Source: Mesorhizobium sp. RMAD-H1 (lineage in GTDB: Bacteria; Pseudomonadota; Alphaproteobacteria; Rhizobiales; Rhizobiaceae). From it: a stretch of DNA of 64,000 nt. Position 1 is the first letter of the stretch; every line of letters starts with the position of its first letter. This document shows, in pieces, positions 56,015 through 63,912 of the stretch. The stretch covers positions 222,315 to 286,314 of the forward strand of contig NZ_JACHWN010000008.1 of NCBI RefSeq assembly GCF_014191375.1, read 5' to 3'. The notes beneath the pieces were generated by a model, which saw nothing but the letters and a program-made list of their open reading frames with translations, was not told where the DNA came from and did no database searches. The position numbers and the translations under genes are program-made.

Positions 56015-56464
56015 CTAGCCGATCGCGCGAGAGCTGGAGATCGCCATGATGATCGCTTCGACGAGCGTGGTGCTTTCAAAAGGCTTTATGACCACCGGAG
56101 ACATGGGAAAGCCGGCTACACCGCTCCTGTAATGATCATAAGCAGTGACAAAAACAACGGGCAATCCAGAAAGTTGCAGCCTTGCCGCCGCCGCAAGGGT
56201 CGAAATACCCTGGACGCGGACTTCCATTATCACGGCGTCGTAAGGAGGGCTGGTGCGGATATATGCATCCAGATCTTCGAGATTGTGGGCGAGATCGACT
56301 GCGATGGCGCCGGCCTCTCCAACGATCCTCTGGATTTCCAGAGCTATGAAGAGCTCCTGCTCCAGAATGAGAAGTCTTGCATCATCCAGTCTCGTCACTG
56401 CGGATCCTCCAGGGGAGTCGCTCTTATCGACATGAAGACCCGGGCTGTCATTTAACTTTGACAT
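56015..56464 (-). CDS. Degenerate single-domain response regulator
   Basis: 149 residues from ATG 56464. A receiver fold is clear (ARLLILEQELFIALEIQRIV, VVFVTAYDHY, VIKPFES), with conserved Thr107 and Lys127. The phospho-acceptor Asp is replaced by Glu81 (AVIMEVRVQG in place of LLDVNLRG), and the second residue of the metal-binding acidic pair is Gln36. It therefore cannot be a normal phosphorylated switch. It sits between ecfG and the Crp/Fnr gene, so a GSR role is likely. Confidence 0.75.
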   Translation of the reverse strand: MSKLNDSPGLHVDKSDSPGGSAVTRLDDARLLILEQELFIALEIQRIVGEAGAIAVDLAHNLEDLDAYIRTSPPYDAVIMEVRVQGISTLAAAARLQLSGLPVVFVTAYDHYRSGVAGFPMSPVVIKPFESTTLVEAIIMAISSSRAIG

Positions 56465-56482
56465 ATCGCACCCGGTCGCTCC

Positions 56483-56507
56483 GGAACCGGTTCGGCGGCG
56501 CGACGTT
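56483..56507 (+). promoter_or_regulatory. EcfG promoter of the Crp/Fnr gene
   Basis: GGAAC (56483-56487), 16-base spacer, CGTT (56504-56507). Start near 56513, about 19 bases before the proposed ATG. Confidence 0.75.
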
Positions 56508-56531
56508 AATTCAAGTAGCTCGATTTCAACG

Positions 56532-57293
56532 ATGGAGGCACAAGGAGTGAACGAGGTTCCGATCACGCAACGTATCGAATGCGAGAACTGCCCGTTGAAC
56601 GACATTCCCCATTTGCGGCCCCTCGAAGACTCCCAACGGTCACTCATCTCGACGTTGAAGACGGGCGAAATGACGGCACCCGCCGGGGCCACGGTGCTGG
56701 TGGAGGGAAGTGGCAACGCCTATCTCTTCTCCATTCTTTCGGGCTGGGGCTTTCGTTACAAAACGCTTGATGACGGGCGGCGCCAGATCCTCAATTATGT
56801 GTTTCCGGGAGACATCATCGGCCTTCAGGGTTCTCTGCTGGACGAGATGCAGCATTCGATCGAGGCTCTTTCCCCCCTGGTCCTATGCGTGTTTCAGAAG
56901 ACCGATCTTCCGAAGCTGTTCAGCAATTTTCCGCAGCTTGCCTATGATCTCACCTGGCTCACGGCACGTGAGGAGATCATGCTCGACGAGCATCTCCTCA
57001 GCGTGGGGCAGCGCAGCGCGCTCGAGCGGACGGCCTACCTGATCGCCTTTCTCCACCAGCGCGCCAGTGCAGCCCGCATGCTGGAGGGGCAGAAGGTCAT
57101 TCCGGTGACGCAGCAGCATCTGGCCGATACTCTGGGCCTGTCGATCGTCCATACCAACAAGACGTTGAGAAGGCTTGCCCTCCTGAAGGCACTGCGGTGG
57201 GAGAAGGGCGGCTGCACCGTTCTCGATGAAACGATCCTGCTCCACATCTCCGGCTGGGAGGGGCTGCCTGCGCTGAAACGTCCCTATATTTGA
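56532..57293 (+). CDS. Crp/Fnr-family transcription regulator
   Basis: 253 residues. A cyclic-nucleotide-binding-type beta roll (APAGATVLVEGSGNAYLFSILSG) is followed by a C-terminal winged helix with recognition helix in VTQQHLADTLGLSIVHTNKT. N-terminal CENC is the only Cys pair, so an Fnr-type iron-sulfur cluster (four Cys) is not supported. The ligand pocket lacks an obvious cAMP signature. An EcfG promoter precedes it, making it a second-tier regulator of the stress response. The ribosome site is weak. Confidence 0.8.
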   Translation: MEAQGVNEVPITQRIECENCPLNDIPHLRPLEDSQRSLISTLKTGEMTAPAGATVLVEGSGNAYLFSILSGWGFRYKTLDDGRRQILNYVFPGDIIGLQGSLLDEMQHSIEALSPLVLCVFQKTDLPKLFSNFPQLAYDLTWLTAREEIMLDEHLLSVGQRSALERTAYLIAFLHQRASAARMLEGQKVIPVTQQHLADTLGLSIVHTNKTLRRLALLKALRWEKGGCTVLDETILLHISGWEGLPALKRPYI

Positions 57294-57438
57294 AGCGCGT
57301 TAAATCGTCACGAGCGTCTCGAACATCCGTTTCAAAGGCTTGAACTGACATATTGCAATAAATGTTGGATTTCGTTTTTCCTCCGCACCAGCGTATGATC
57401 CATCGATAGACCGATCTCCCTTCCACCTCACGATTCAG

Positions 57439-58827
57439 ATGGACGATACCTCGCAAACATTACCGGCCACCGGCACGCGCATGACATATCGACGCCAGCT
57501 CGCTGTCATCGTTTCGCTTGGCCTGGTGTTGCTGACGGCTACTTCCACCGTCTTCCTCTCGCGCGGCGTCAATCAACAGCTCGTCGACGTATCCAACACC
57601 TACGAGCTCCTTCAGGAAGCCAATCAGACGCTGCTGCTCGCCACCAATATGGAGACAAGCCAGCGGGGATATCTCCTGACCCTGCAGAGTTCCTATCTGG
57701 ATCTCTACCGGGCCGCTTCGCTTTCGATCGATGAGGCCCTCAAGCGATTGGCGGAAAAGAGCCGGGGAAATGCCTCGCAGGAAGCGCGTGTGAGGGAAAT
57801 CGAGGAGCTGACGGCGCGAAAGCAGGCGGAGGTGAAGCAGACGATCGAGCTGTCGATCGCGGGCCATCAGGAAAGGGCGCTGGAGGAGATACGCAGCGAT
57901 CAGGGTAAAGTGCTGATGGACCGGTTGCGCCAGACCATCCGCGGCTTCATGGAGGAGGAAGACCAGCGGCTGGTCGCGCGCAACGAAAAAATAAACCGGA
58001 CCCGCAACTGGCTGACGATCGCCGCGCTCGCGGCCCTCGCCAGTGCGGTGATGCTGGCATGCCTGCTGTTCAATCGCGTGCAGCGCTACGTGCGGCAGCT
58101 GAGCGAAGGGCAATCGGCGCTGATGTCGGAAAACGTGCTCCTGGAGCAGCGGGTGAAGGAGCGGACGGCGGAGCTGGAGAGCGCACGCGCACTCGCCGAG
58201 CGCGAGCGCCAGCGCGTCGAAGCACTGTTGCAGGACAGCAACCATCGCATCGGCAATTCCCTGGCGACAGTCTCGTCGCTCCTGGGGCTGCAATTGCGCC
58301 AGGCCACGAATGAGGACGCGCGCAGGGTGCTCATAGCGGCGCGCGACCGGGTGCAGACGATCTCGACGGCGCATCGTCGCCTGCGGCTTGGCGAGGATCT
58401 GGAAACAGTGCGGGTCGACGAGTTCCTGCAGGCGGTGATCGACGATATAAGGGTATCCCTCACATCGGGCGACAGGATTAATTTCATAACTGCATTCGCC
58501 CCTCTCAATCTGAATGCGCGGGATGTCACGACGATCGGCATCATCCTTGGCGAGCTCGTCACCAACGCCGTCAAGCATGCCTTTCCGGACAATCGTCGGG
58601 GGACGGTCCATGTGCGTTTCGACCGGGGTGAGGACGGCGTCCTGGCGCTGACCGTCGCGGATGACGGGGTGGGCCGAAAGAACAGGAAGAATGATCACCA
58701 GGGGCTCGGCATGCTGGTCATCGAGCAGCTCTGCGTTCAGTTCGGCGAGATGCCGCATTACGACCGCAACGGGGAAACAGGCACCAGAGCGATGGTCCGC
58801 TTCCCGTCGCTCGAGGTCAAGGATTGA
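57439..58827 (+). CDS. CHASE3-domain HWE/HisKA_2 sensor histidine kinase
   Basis: 462 residues. Membrane helices at about residues 20-42 and 190-212 enclose a periplasmic CHASE3 domain (ETSQRGYLLTLQSSYLDLYR). A coiled coil (LLEQRVKERTAELESARALA) leads to the kinase: His in DSNHRIGNSLATVSSLLGLQ, N-box LGELVTNAVKHAFP, G-box ADDGVG and GLGMLVIEQL. Full-length and intact. The absence of a linked receiver and location beside phyR make it a likely PhyR-phosphorylating kinase. Confidence 0.85.
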   Translation: MDDTSQTLPATGTRMTYRRQLAVIVSLGLVLLTATSTVFLSRGVNQQLVDVSNTYELLQEANQTLLLATNMETSQRGYLLTLQSSYLDLYRAASLSIDEALKRLAEKSRGNASQEARVREIEELTARKQAEVKQTIELSIAGHQERALEEIRSDQGKVLMDRLRQTIRGFMEEEDQRLVARNEKINRTRNWLTIAALAALASAVMLACLLFNRVQRYVRQLSEGQSALMSENVLLEQRVKERTAELESARALAERERQRVEALLQDSNHRIGNSLATVSSLLGLQLRQATNEDARRVLIAARDRVQTISTAHRRLRLGEDLETVRVDEFLQAVIDDIRVSLTSGDRINFITAFAPLNLNARDVTTIGIILGELVTNAVKHAFPDNRRGTVHVRFDRGEDGVLALTVADDGVGRKNRKNDHQGLGMLVIEQLCVQFGEMPHYDRNGETGTRAMVRFPSLEVKD

Positions 58828-58842
58828 GAGAAGAACCGGCAG

Positions 58843-58868
58843 GAACGTTCTGCCGGACCTCAGCGTTA
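58843..58868 (+). promoter_or_regulatory. EcfG promoter of the lipid kinase
   Basis: GGAAC (58843-58847), 17-base spacer, CGTT (58865-58868). The -35 is embedded in the stem-loop CCGGCAG-gaacgtt-CTGCCGG (58838-58858), which may also end the kinase transcript. Confidence 0.72.
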
Positions 58869-58918
58869 TCGCACCAGCAATGGATTGGCGGGTGGCCTTC
58901 CAATGAAGGGTTGCGCGC

Positions 58919-59833
58919 ATGAAGGTCATTGCCGTTCTCAATCGCGAAGGCGGGATGTTCCGTACCCTGGACATCGACAAGTTCTGTGCCGAGGCAAGGG
59001 AGATCTTCGCCCGTCGGGGGCATGAGATCGACTGCCGGCCGGTTCCGGCGCAGAAGATCACCGCCGCGCTGGAACAGGCGGCGACCGGGGGCGATGGTGA
59101 TGTGCTGATGGCCGGCGGTGGTGACGGCACGGTTTCCGCCGCTGCGGATATCGCCTGGAAGAGCGGCATTGCGCTTGCCGTCCTGCCGGCCGGCACCATG
59201 AACCTCTTCGCCCGCTCGCTGAAGATCCCCCTTGCTCTTACGGCCGCCCTGGAGGCGTTGGCTTCGGGGGAAGTCCGCCGGGTCGATATCGCCACGGCCA
59301 ACGGACGTCCCTTCGTGCACCAGTTCGCGCTCGGGTTTCATCCGCGCATGGTGAGGATGCGGAAAAATTTCCGGTACGGCTCGCGCCTGGGCAAGATCCT
59401 GGCGAGCGCCCGGGCGATGGGGATGGTTGTCAAGGATCCGCCGTCCTTTCCCGTGGAGCTGAGGATCGGGAACGAGACGATGCTGCGCCGGGTTTCCGCG
59501 CTTGCCATATCCAACAATCCTTATGGAGATGCGCCGCTGCCTTATGCTCCCGATGTGGAGACCGGGCTTCTCGGCATCTATATCACCGGGCCGCTCGCCT
59601 CGCGGGACTATATGCGGCTGATGGCCGATATCATGCTCGGCCGCTGGCGCAGCAACAGCAATGTCGAGGAGATGAGGGCGAAGGAGGTCGGCCTGCGGTT
59701 TCCCCGATTGCGCGAGAATGCCAATGCGGTGATCGACGGCGAACTGGTGCCCCTGAAGGACGAGATCGTCGAGATCGTCATCCATCCGGGGGCGCTCAAG
59801 GTGCTGGTGCCCGGGAGCGGGACGCCCGAATGA
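58919..59833 (+). CDS. Diacylglycerol/lipid kinase family protein
   Basis: 304 residues of the YegS/DAGK catalytic family. The nucleotide-binding motif is MAGGGDGTVSAAADIAW, and LPAGTMNLFARSLKIPL forms the next conserved block. GAAGGG precedes the ATG. Such enzymes phosphorylate diacylglycerol or related lipids at the membrane. An EcfG promoter precedes the gene, placing lipid remodelling in the stress regulon. Confidence 0.83.
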   Translation: MKVIAVLNREGGMFRTLDIDKFCAEAREIFARRGHEIDCRPVPAQKITAALEQAATGGDGDVLMAGGGDGTVSAAADIAWKSGIALAVLPAGTMNLFARSLKIPLALTAALEALASGEVRRVDIATANGRPFVHQFALGFHPRMVRMRKNFRYGSRLGKILASARAMGMVVKDPPSFPVELRIGNETMLRRVSALAISNNPYGDAPLPYAPDVETGLLGIYITGPLASRDYMRLMADIMLGRWRSNSNVEEMRAKEVGLRFPRLRENANAVIDGELVPLKDEIVEIVIHPGALKVLVPGSGTPE

Positions 59834-59848
59834 CCGGGCGCCCTATCT

Positions 59849-60319
59849 TTACGGTGTGTCGCGCGGACCGCGGCGGCGCTTCTCCTTTGTCTCGACGGTG
59901 CCTTCGGACATGAAGACATAGGCGGCCAGCCCGATGACCGGAAGCGCCGCAGCGATGAACAGCGGCCTTCTCGTCAAGACAGGAAGCGCCGCCAGCGCCG
60001 CAGCGGTCAGCACCGTGGATCCGTCTATATGGGTGCGTTCCCGCATGCGCCGTTTGTAGTAGGCATCGGATATCTTCACCACGATGAGGCCGATGATCGC
60101 CAGGGCGAAGCAGCCGAGGGCCACGATCAGCGCGGCCCAGACATCGCCATAGGCGCGGGCAAGCGCGAGATAGATCGTGACCAGCAGGAATGCCGCTCCC
60201 GCCAGAGCCAGCAGTCCGATGGCGAGCATGGTGAGGGCACGGCGCTTGGTGCGATGTATCGCCGTGGTCACCTCCCCGCTGACGGCGCTGGTCAGGAACG
60301 GGATGAGAAGACGCAGCAT
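59849..60319 (-). CDS. Holin-like membrane protein downstream of DUF883
   Basis: 156 residues. Two strong helices (MLAIGLLALAGAAFLLVTIY and LIVALGCFALAIIGLIVV), a basic cytoplasmic stretch (YYKRRMRERT) and a third hydrophobic region near residue 115-135. The shape recalls the phage-holin-superfamily proteins found beside DUF883 genes; no lysis role is implied. It follows DUF883 by one base and shares its EcfG promoter. Confidence 0.7.
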   Translation of the reverse strand: MLRLLIPFLTSAVSGEVTTAIHRTKRRALTMLAIGLLALAGAAFLLVTIYLALARAYGDVWAALIVALGCFALAIIGLIVVKISDAYYKRRMRERTHIDGSTVLTAAALAALPVLTRRPLFIAAALPVIGLAAYVFMSEGTVETKEKRRRGPRDTP

Positions 60320-60320
60320 C

Positions 60321-60653
60321 TTAGCGGCGGGCCAGCAAAGCCAGCAGGAAGCCGACGCCTGCGGCCGCCGCGATCGTCGTCAGCGGCCGCTCGCGCGCCG
60401 TCTCGGCGAGCTGATCACGAAGCTCGGTTACGGCATCTTCGCCGCTGCGGTAGGCGCTCTCATAGGTTTCAGCCGCCCCGCGTTTGGCCTTGTGCATCTT
60501 CTCCGAACCCAGATCGGCGATCGCCGAGGCAAGGCCGGCTATATCCTCCTTCAGCCGCGCGATCTGCGCCTGCAGGTCACCGGTGGCTTCGCTCTTCTGG
60601 TCTCCTTTGAGAATGTCTTCAGGCTGCTGAACTGTCGTCGATGCACGGGCCAT
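60321..60653 (-). CDS. DUF883 (ElaB/YqjD-like) membrane-anchored protein
   Basis: 110 residues from ATG 60653 with AAGGAG upstream. A long amphipathic helix/coiled coil (LQAQIARLKEDIAGLASAIA to about residue 85) ends in a C-terminal membrane helix with the DUF883 signature RERPLTTIAAAAGVGFLLALLARR (residues 87-110). E. coli members bind ribosomes at the membrane in stationary phase. Driven by an exact EcfG promoter. Confidence 0.88.
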   Translation of the reverse strand: MARASTTVQQPEDILKGDQKSEATGDLQAQIARLKEDIAGLASAIADLGSEKMHKAKRGAAETYESAYRSGEDAVTELRDQLAETARERPLTTIAAAAGVGFLLALLARR

Positions 60654-60702
60654 GATGGTTCTCCTTCGAAGATGGTCGGATTGAGCCTCAATTGCGTGAT
60701 GT

Positions 60703-60728
60703 AACGGCCTTTCCGCCTGTTCGGTTCC
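60703..60728 (-). promoter_or_regulatory. EcfG promoter of DUF883 unit
   Basis: Minus strand GGAAC (60728-60724), 17-base spacer, CGTT (60706-60703). The leader would be about 44 bases. Confidence 0.78.
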
Positions 60729-60813
60729 AATCCGGGTCGGGGCAGCGACACGTGACATTGCCGCTGCCGCTGAAAGGACGGTGCAGGTAACCGAAAAGAC
60801 GGGAAGTCCGATG

Positions 60814-60972
60814 TCAAAGCCTGCCAAGAAGAGCCAGAATGAGCAGGATCACCAGAATGAGCCCGACGATACCGCTCGGCCCGTAACCCCAGCCTCGCGC
60901 ATAAGGCCATGACGGGAAGACGCCGATCAGCGCCAGGATCAGGATGATAATCAGAATGGTGGTAAGAGACAT
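60814..60972 (-). CDS. DUF3309 small membrane protein
   Basis: 52 residues read from the minus strand: begins MSLTTILIIILILALIGVFP, then the invariant SWPYARGWGYGPSG turn, then a second hydrophobic helix ending LALLGRL. This is the complete DUF3309 pattern. AGGAGAGG precedes the ATG. Two membrane helices; function unknown. Under an exact EcfG promoter. Confidence 0.9.
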   Translation of the reverse strand: MSLTTILIIILILALIGVFPSWPYARGWGYGPSGIVGLILVILLILALLGRL

Positions 60973-61002
60973 GTTCCTCTCCTGGGTAGCCCCGGGAGAA
61001 CG

Positions 61003-61027
61003 AACGCTAAACTTTTGTTTCTGTTCC
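61003..61027 (-). promoter_or_regulatory. EcfG promoter of DUF3309 gene
   Basis: Minus strand GGAAC (61027-61023), 16-base spacer, CGTT (61006-61003). Start near 60996, about 24 bases before the ATG. Confidence 0.8.
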
Positions 61028-61044
61028 CTTGTTAGGGAATTTTG

Positions 61045-61203
61045 TCAGGCAAGCATGAAATAGGCGACCGCAGCAAACGCCGCGATGCCCGCCAGCACAT
61101 AGGCCGTGCGCGGCGAAGACGCAGCCACCTGCGTGGGCTCGTAGGCTCCCGCCATTGCGGTGCGCGCGGCATGTTCCAGCGCCTGAATGTCCTTGTGCAT
61201 CAT
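61045..61203 (-). CDS. 52-residue single-pass membrane protein
   Basis: Read from the minus strand: starts MMHKDIQALEHAARTAMAGA, then YEPTQVAASSPRT, and ends in one hydrophobic helix AYVLAGIAAFAAVAYFMLA. GGAGG lies seven bases before the first ATG. Coding looks real from the ribosome site, the charged-then-hydrophobic layout and the setting among stress membrane genes. No EcfG match is seen before it. Family unknown to me. Confidence 0.65.
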   Translation of the reverse strand: MMHKDIQALEHAARTAMAGAYEPTQVAASSPRTAYVLAGIAAFAAVAYFMLA

Positions 61204-61327
61204 GGCTTGTCCTCCACATTCCCTGTTCCGATCTTGTCGGGTCTGCCGGGATCAGATGCGCAACCATCTGACCGTGATTTGGGGTGGCAATGCAAATGAA
61301 TTTTCATTGACGCTCTCCGCTCCTGTC

Positions 61328-62440
61328 TCACGAAGGAGGTGGCGCGAACGGCTTGGAGCGCTGCGCCTTCGTATAATGCGGCAGGATGTTGCGGATCACC
61401 GCATAGAGCACGAGGAGGAACGGCACGGCGATGAAGCCGCCGATCGGCCCCCATATCCACAGCCAGAAGGCGAGGGCCAGGAAAACCGTGAAGGGATTGA
61501 GCGTCATGGTGCGGCCGATCACATGGGGCGTGACGAACTGGCCCTCCAGAAGCTCGATAAGAAGATAGGCGCCGACCGGCAGGAAGACGGCATAGCCATT
61601 GAAGGTGGCGAGCCCGACACCGAAGAGGATCACCGTCATCAGAGCGGGACCGATATAGATGATGTAATTGAGCATTGCCGCGAGCCCGCCCCACAGGGCC
61701 GGCGAGGGAACGCCGATCAGCCACATGGCCAGGCCCACGGCGATGCCCATTGCAGCATTGATGAAAGTGATTGAGAGAAGATAGCGGGACACATCGGCCT
61801 CGACATCGCGAAAGACGTGGGCGACGCGCCAGCGTATGCGCCGTCCGACGCACATCGAGAGAATGGCAGCGCGGATCTCGTTGCGCGTGGCGACGAAGAA
61901 ATAGAGGCTGGCCAGAAAGATCAATACCTGGCCAAAGATCGCCGGTGCCAGAAAGGCGATGTTCTGCACCGTGCTGCCGTCTTCCACTTTCACCGACAAA
62001 GCGGTTGCTGCCCCCGTGATATTGCGGATCTGGTCCTGAAGCGCTCCGAGCATCTCCAGGGGCTGCTTCAAGGCTATCAGCTGCTGGCGCAGTTCCTGCC
62101 AGATGACCGGAACCTTTTCCGCCCATACGGACAGGGGCACGGCGAACATGACCGCGCCGATGGCAATCAGCGCGAAAAACAGGATGACGACGAGGATCGC
62201 CGCCAGTTCCTTGGGTGCTCCGCGGCTCTCCAGGCGCGTCGCGACGGGACCGAACATAAGACCGATGACGATGGCAAGCGCGACAGGCGAAAGGATGTAG
62301 CGGCCGAGATAAAGAGCGACCATCGCTGCGATGGTCGCAAGAAGCACGAGCGAGAGGCGCGCGGCGACCGCGAGGAGGACATCGATGTCCAGTTTTGGCG
62401 GCAGCCTGACGAAGGCCGGGTTCGGTTGAAGGTATCGCAT
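61328..62440 (-). CDS. AI-2E/YdiK-type transporter family permease
   Basis: 370 residues from ATG 62440; an alternative ATG at 62482 has a GGAGG site but lies upstream of the expected EcfG transcript start. Eight or so hydrophobic segments in the family's two-block layout: LYLGRYILSPVALAIVIGLM near the N-terminus and the conserved LLEGQFVTPHVIGRTMTLNP in the C-terminal half. The family includes TqsA and Na+/H+ antiporters as well as proteins of unknown substrate, so quorum-signal export should not be assumed. Confidence 0.8.
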   Translation of the reverse strand: MRYLQPNPAFVRLPPKLDIDVLLAVAARLSLVLLATIAAMVALYLGRYILSPVALAIVIGLMFGPVATRLESRGAPKELAAILVVILFFALIAIGAVMFAVPLSVWAEKVPVIWQELRQQLIALKQPLEMLGALQDQIRNITGAATALSVKVEDGSTVQNIAFLAPAIFGQVLIFLASLYFFVATRNEIRAAILSMCVGRRIRWRVAHVFRDVEADVSRYLLSITFINAAMGIAVGLAMWLIGVPSPALWGGLAAMLNYIIYIGPALMTVILFGVGLATFNGYAVFLPVGAYLLIELLEGQFVTPHVIGRTMTLNPFTVFLALAFWLWIWGPIGGFIAVPFLLVLYAVIRNILPHYTKAQRSKPFAPPPS

Positions 62441-62464
62441 CGTCCCCTCATCGTGGCGCATATC

Positions 62465-62490
62465 AACGCCGGCGGCGAACATTTGGTTCC
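62465..62490 (-). promoter_or_regulatory. EcfG promoter of the AI-2E-type gene
   Basis: Minus strand GGAAC (62490-62486), 17-base spacer, CGTT (62468-62465). Start near 62458 leaves an 18-base leader before ATG 62440, including GAGGGG. Confidence 0.65.
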
Positions 62491-62593
62491 TCCGGGGGAC
62501 CAGTGATGCAAAGCGGTTCTGCCCCTGTCCTCCCCGTGGACAAGGGGCCGCTTCCATGCGACACCAGCGCCGTCCACAGCTTCGAGGAGCCCG

Positions 62594-63874
62594 ATGACCG
62601 TCGCCGATCCCAGAGCCTTCCTTACGTCCCTTTTCAATGCGGCGGTTGCGGCCGCCGATCCCGAGCATGTCATTGCCGCCAACCTGCCGCCGAGGCCGAA
62701 GGGACGCACCATCGTCGTCGGCGCCGGCAAGGGATCGGCGCAGATGGCGCGGGCTTTCGAGCGGGCATGGGAGAAGGCGGGCAATGGTCCGCTCGAAGGC
62801 GTGGTGGTGACGCGCTATGGCTTCAGCACCGCGTGCCGCGATATCGAGATCATCGAGGCATCGCATCCCGTGCCCGACGAGGCGGGGCTCTTCGCCGCAA
62901 AACGCCTTGTTGCCGCGGTTTCGGATCTCACGGCCGACGATCTGGTGGTGGCGCTGATCTCCGGCGGCGGTTCGGCGCTGCTGCCCGCGCCGCCGCATGG
63001 AATGACGCTTCAGGACGAGATCACCGTCAACAAGGCCCTGCTTGCGTCGGGAGCGCCGATCTCGGCGATGAATGCCGTGCGCAAGCATCTCTCCACGATA
63101 AAGGGCGGCAGGCTGGCTGCCGCAGCTCATCCGGCGAAGGTCGTCTCTCTCATCGTCTCCGATATTCCCGGCGATAATCCCGCCTTCGTCGCGTCGGGTC
63201 CCACGGTACCGGATCCGACCTCGCGCGAAGATGCGCTGAAGGTGGTCGAGCGCTACCACCTGCAGCTGCCGGAGGCCGCTCTCAAGCATCTCAGGAGCGA
63301 GGCTGCCACCGCGCCGAAGCCGGAGAACCCCAGCTTTTCCGGCCATGAGGTGCGGGTGATCGCTTCCGCCGCCGTTTCGCTCGAAGCGGCCGCTGCGGAA
63401 GCCCGCCGCCAGGGCGTGGAGGCGGTCATTCTTTCCGATGCCATCGAAGGCGAGGCGCGCGAGGTGGCGCATGTCCATGCGGCGCTCGCCAGGGAAGTGC
63501 TGGCGAAGGACAGGCCGTTCCGCAAGCCGGTGGTGATACTGTCAGGCGGTGAAACCACGGTGACGGTGCGAGGGTCAGGCAAGGGTGGGCGCAATACGGA
63601 GTTTCTGCTCTCCTTCGCCCTCGATATCGACGGCACGCACGGGATCACGGCGCTCGCCGCCGATACCGACGGTATCGATGGCTCGGAGGACAATGCCGGC
63701 GCTTTCGCCGACGGCACTACCGTCTCGCGGCTCATCGCGGCGGGCAGGGATGGCGCGGCGCTGTTGAACGGCAATGATGCCTGGACCGCCTTCCACGCAA
63801 TCGGCGATCTCTTCGTGCCGGGCCCAACCGGCACGAATGTCAACGATCTGCGTGCGATCCTGATCGAGGGGTGA
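62594..63874 (+). CDS. gckA: Glycerate 2-kinase (GckA/TtuD, MOFRL family)
   Basis: 426 residues. Phosphorylates D-glycerate, usually at the 2-position, feeding serine-cycle, tartrate or glyoxylate carbon into glycolysis. N-terminal [14 protein letters not shown], central [20 protein letters not shown] and [20 protein letters not shown], and C-terminal MOFRL domain with [20 protein letters not shown] are all present. Divergent from the AI-2E-type gene; not obviously part of the stress island. Confidence 0.9.
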   Translation: MTVADPRAFLTSLFNAAVAAADPEHVIAANLPPRPKGRTIVVGAGKGSAQMARAFERAWEKAGNGPLEGVVVTRYGFSTACRDIEIIEASHPVPDEAGLFAAKRLVAAVSDLTADDLVVALISGGGSALLPAPPHGMTLQDEITVNKALLASGAPISAMNAVRKHLSTIKGGRLAAAAHPAKVVSLIVSDIPGDNPAFVASGPTVPDPTSREDALKVVERYHLQLPEAALKHLRSEAATAPKPENPSFSGHEVRVIASAAVSLEAAAAEARRQGVEAVILSDAIEGEAREVAHVHAALAREVLAKDRPFRKPVVILSGGETTVTVRGSGKGGRNTEFLLSFALDIDGTHGITALAADTDGIDGSEDNAGAFADGTTVSRLIAAGRDGAALLNGNDAWTAFHAIGDLFVPGPTGTNVNDLRAILIEG

Positions 63875-63912
63875 GGCCAGTCAGCCGCCCTGCTTCAGTT
63901 GTGCTCCGCCCC

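Noticed and set aside
59849..60319. Prophage lysis gene
   Set aside because: Holin-like shape only; it is coupled to DUF883 under an EcfG promoter and no other phage gene is present.
61007..61267. 86-codon minus-strand frame overlapping the 52-residue membrane gene
   Set aside because: The overlapping 61045-61203 frame has GGAGG and a membrane helix; the longer frame has neither.
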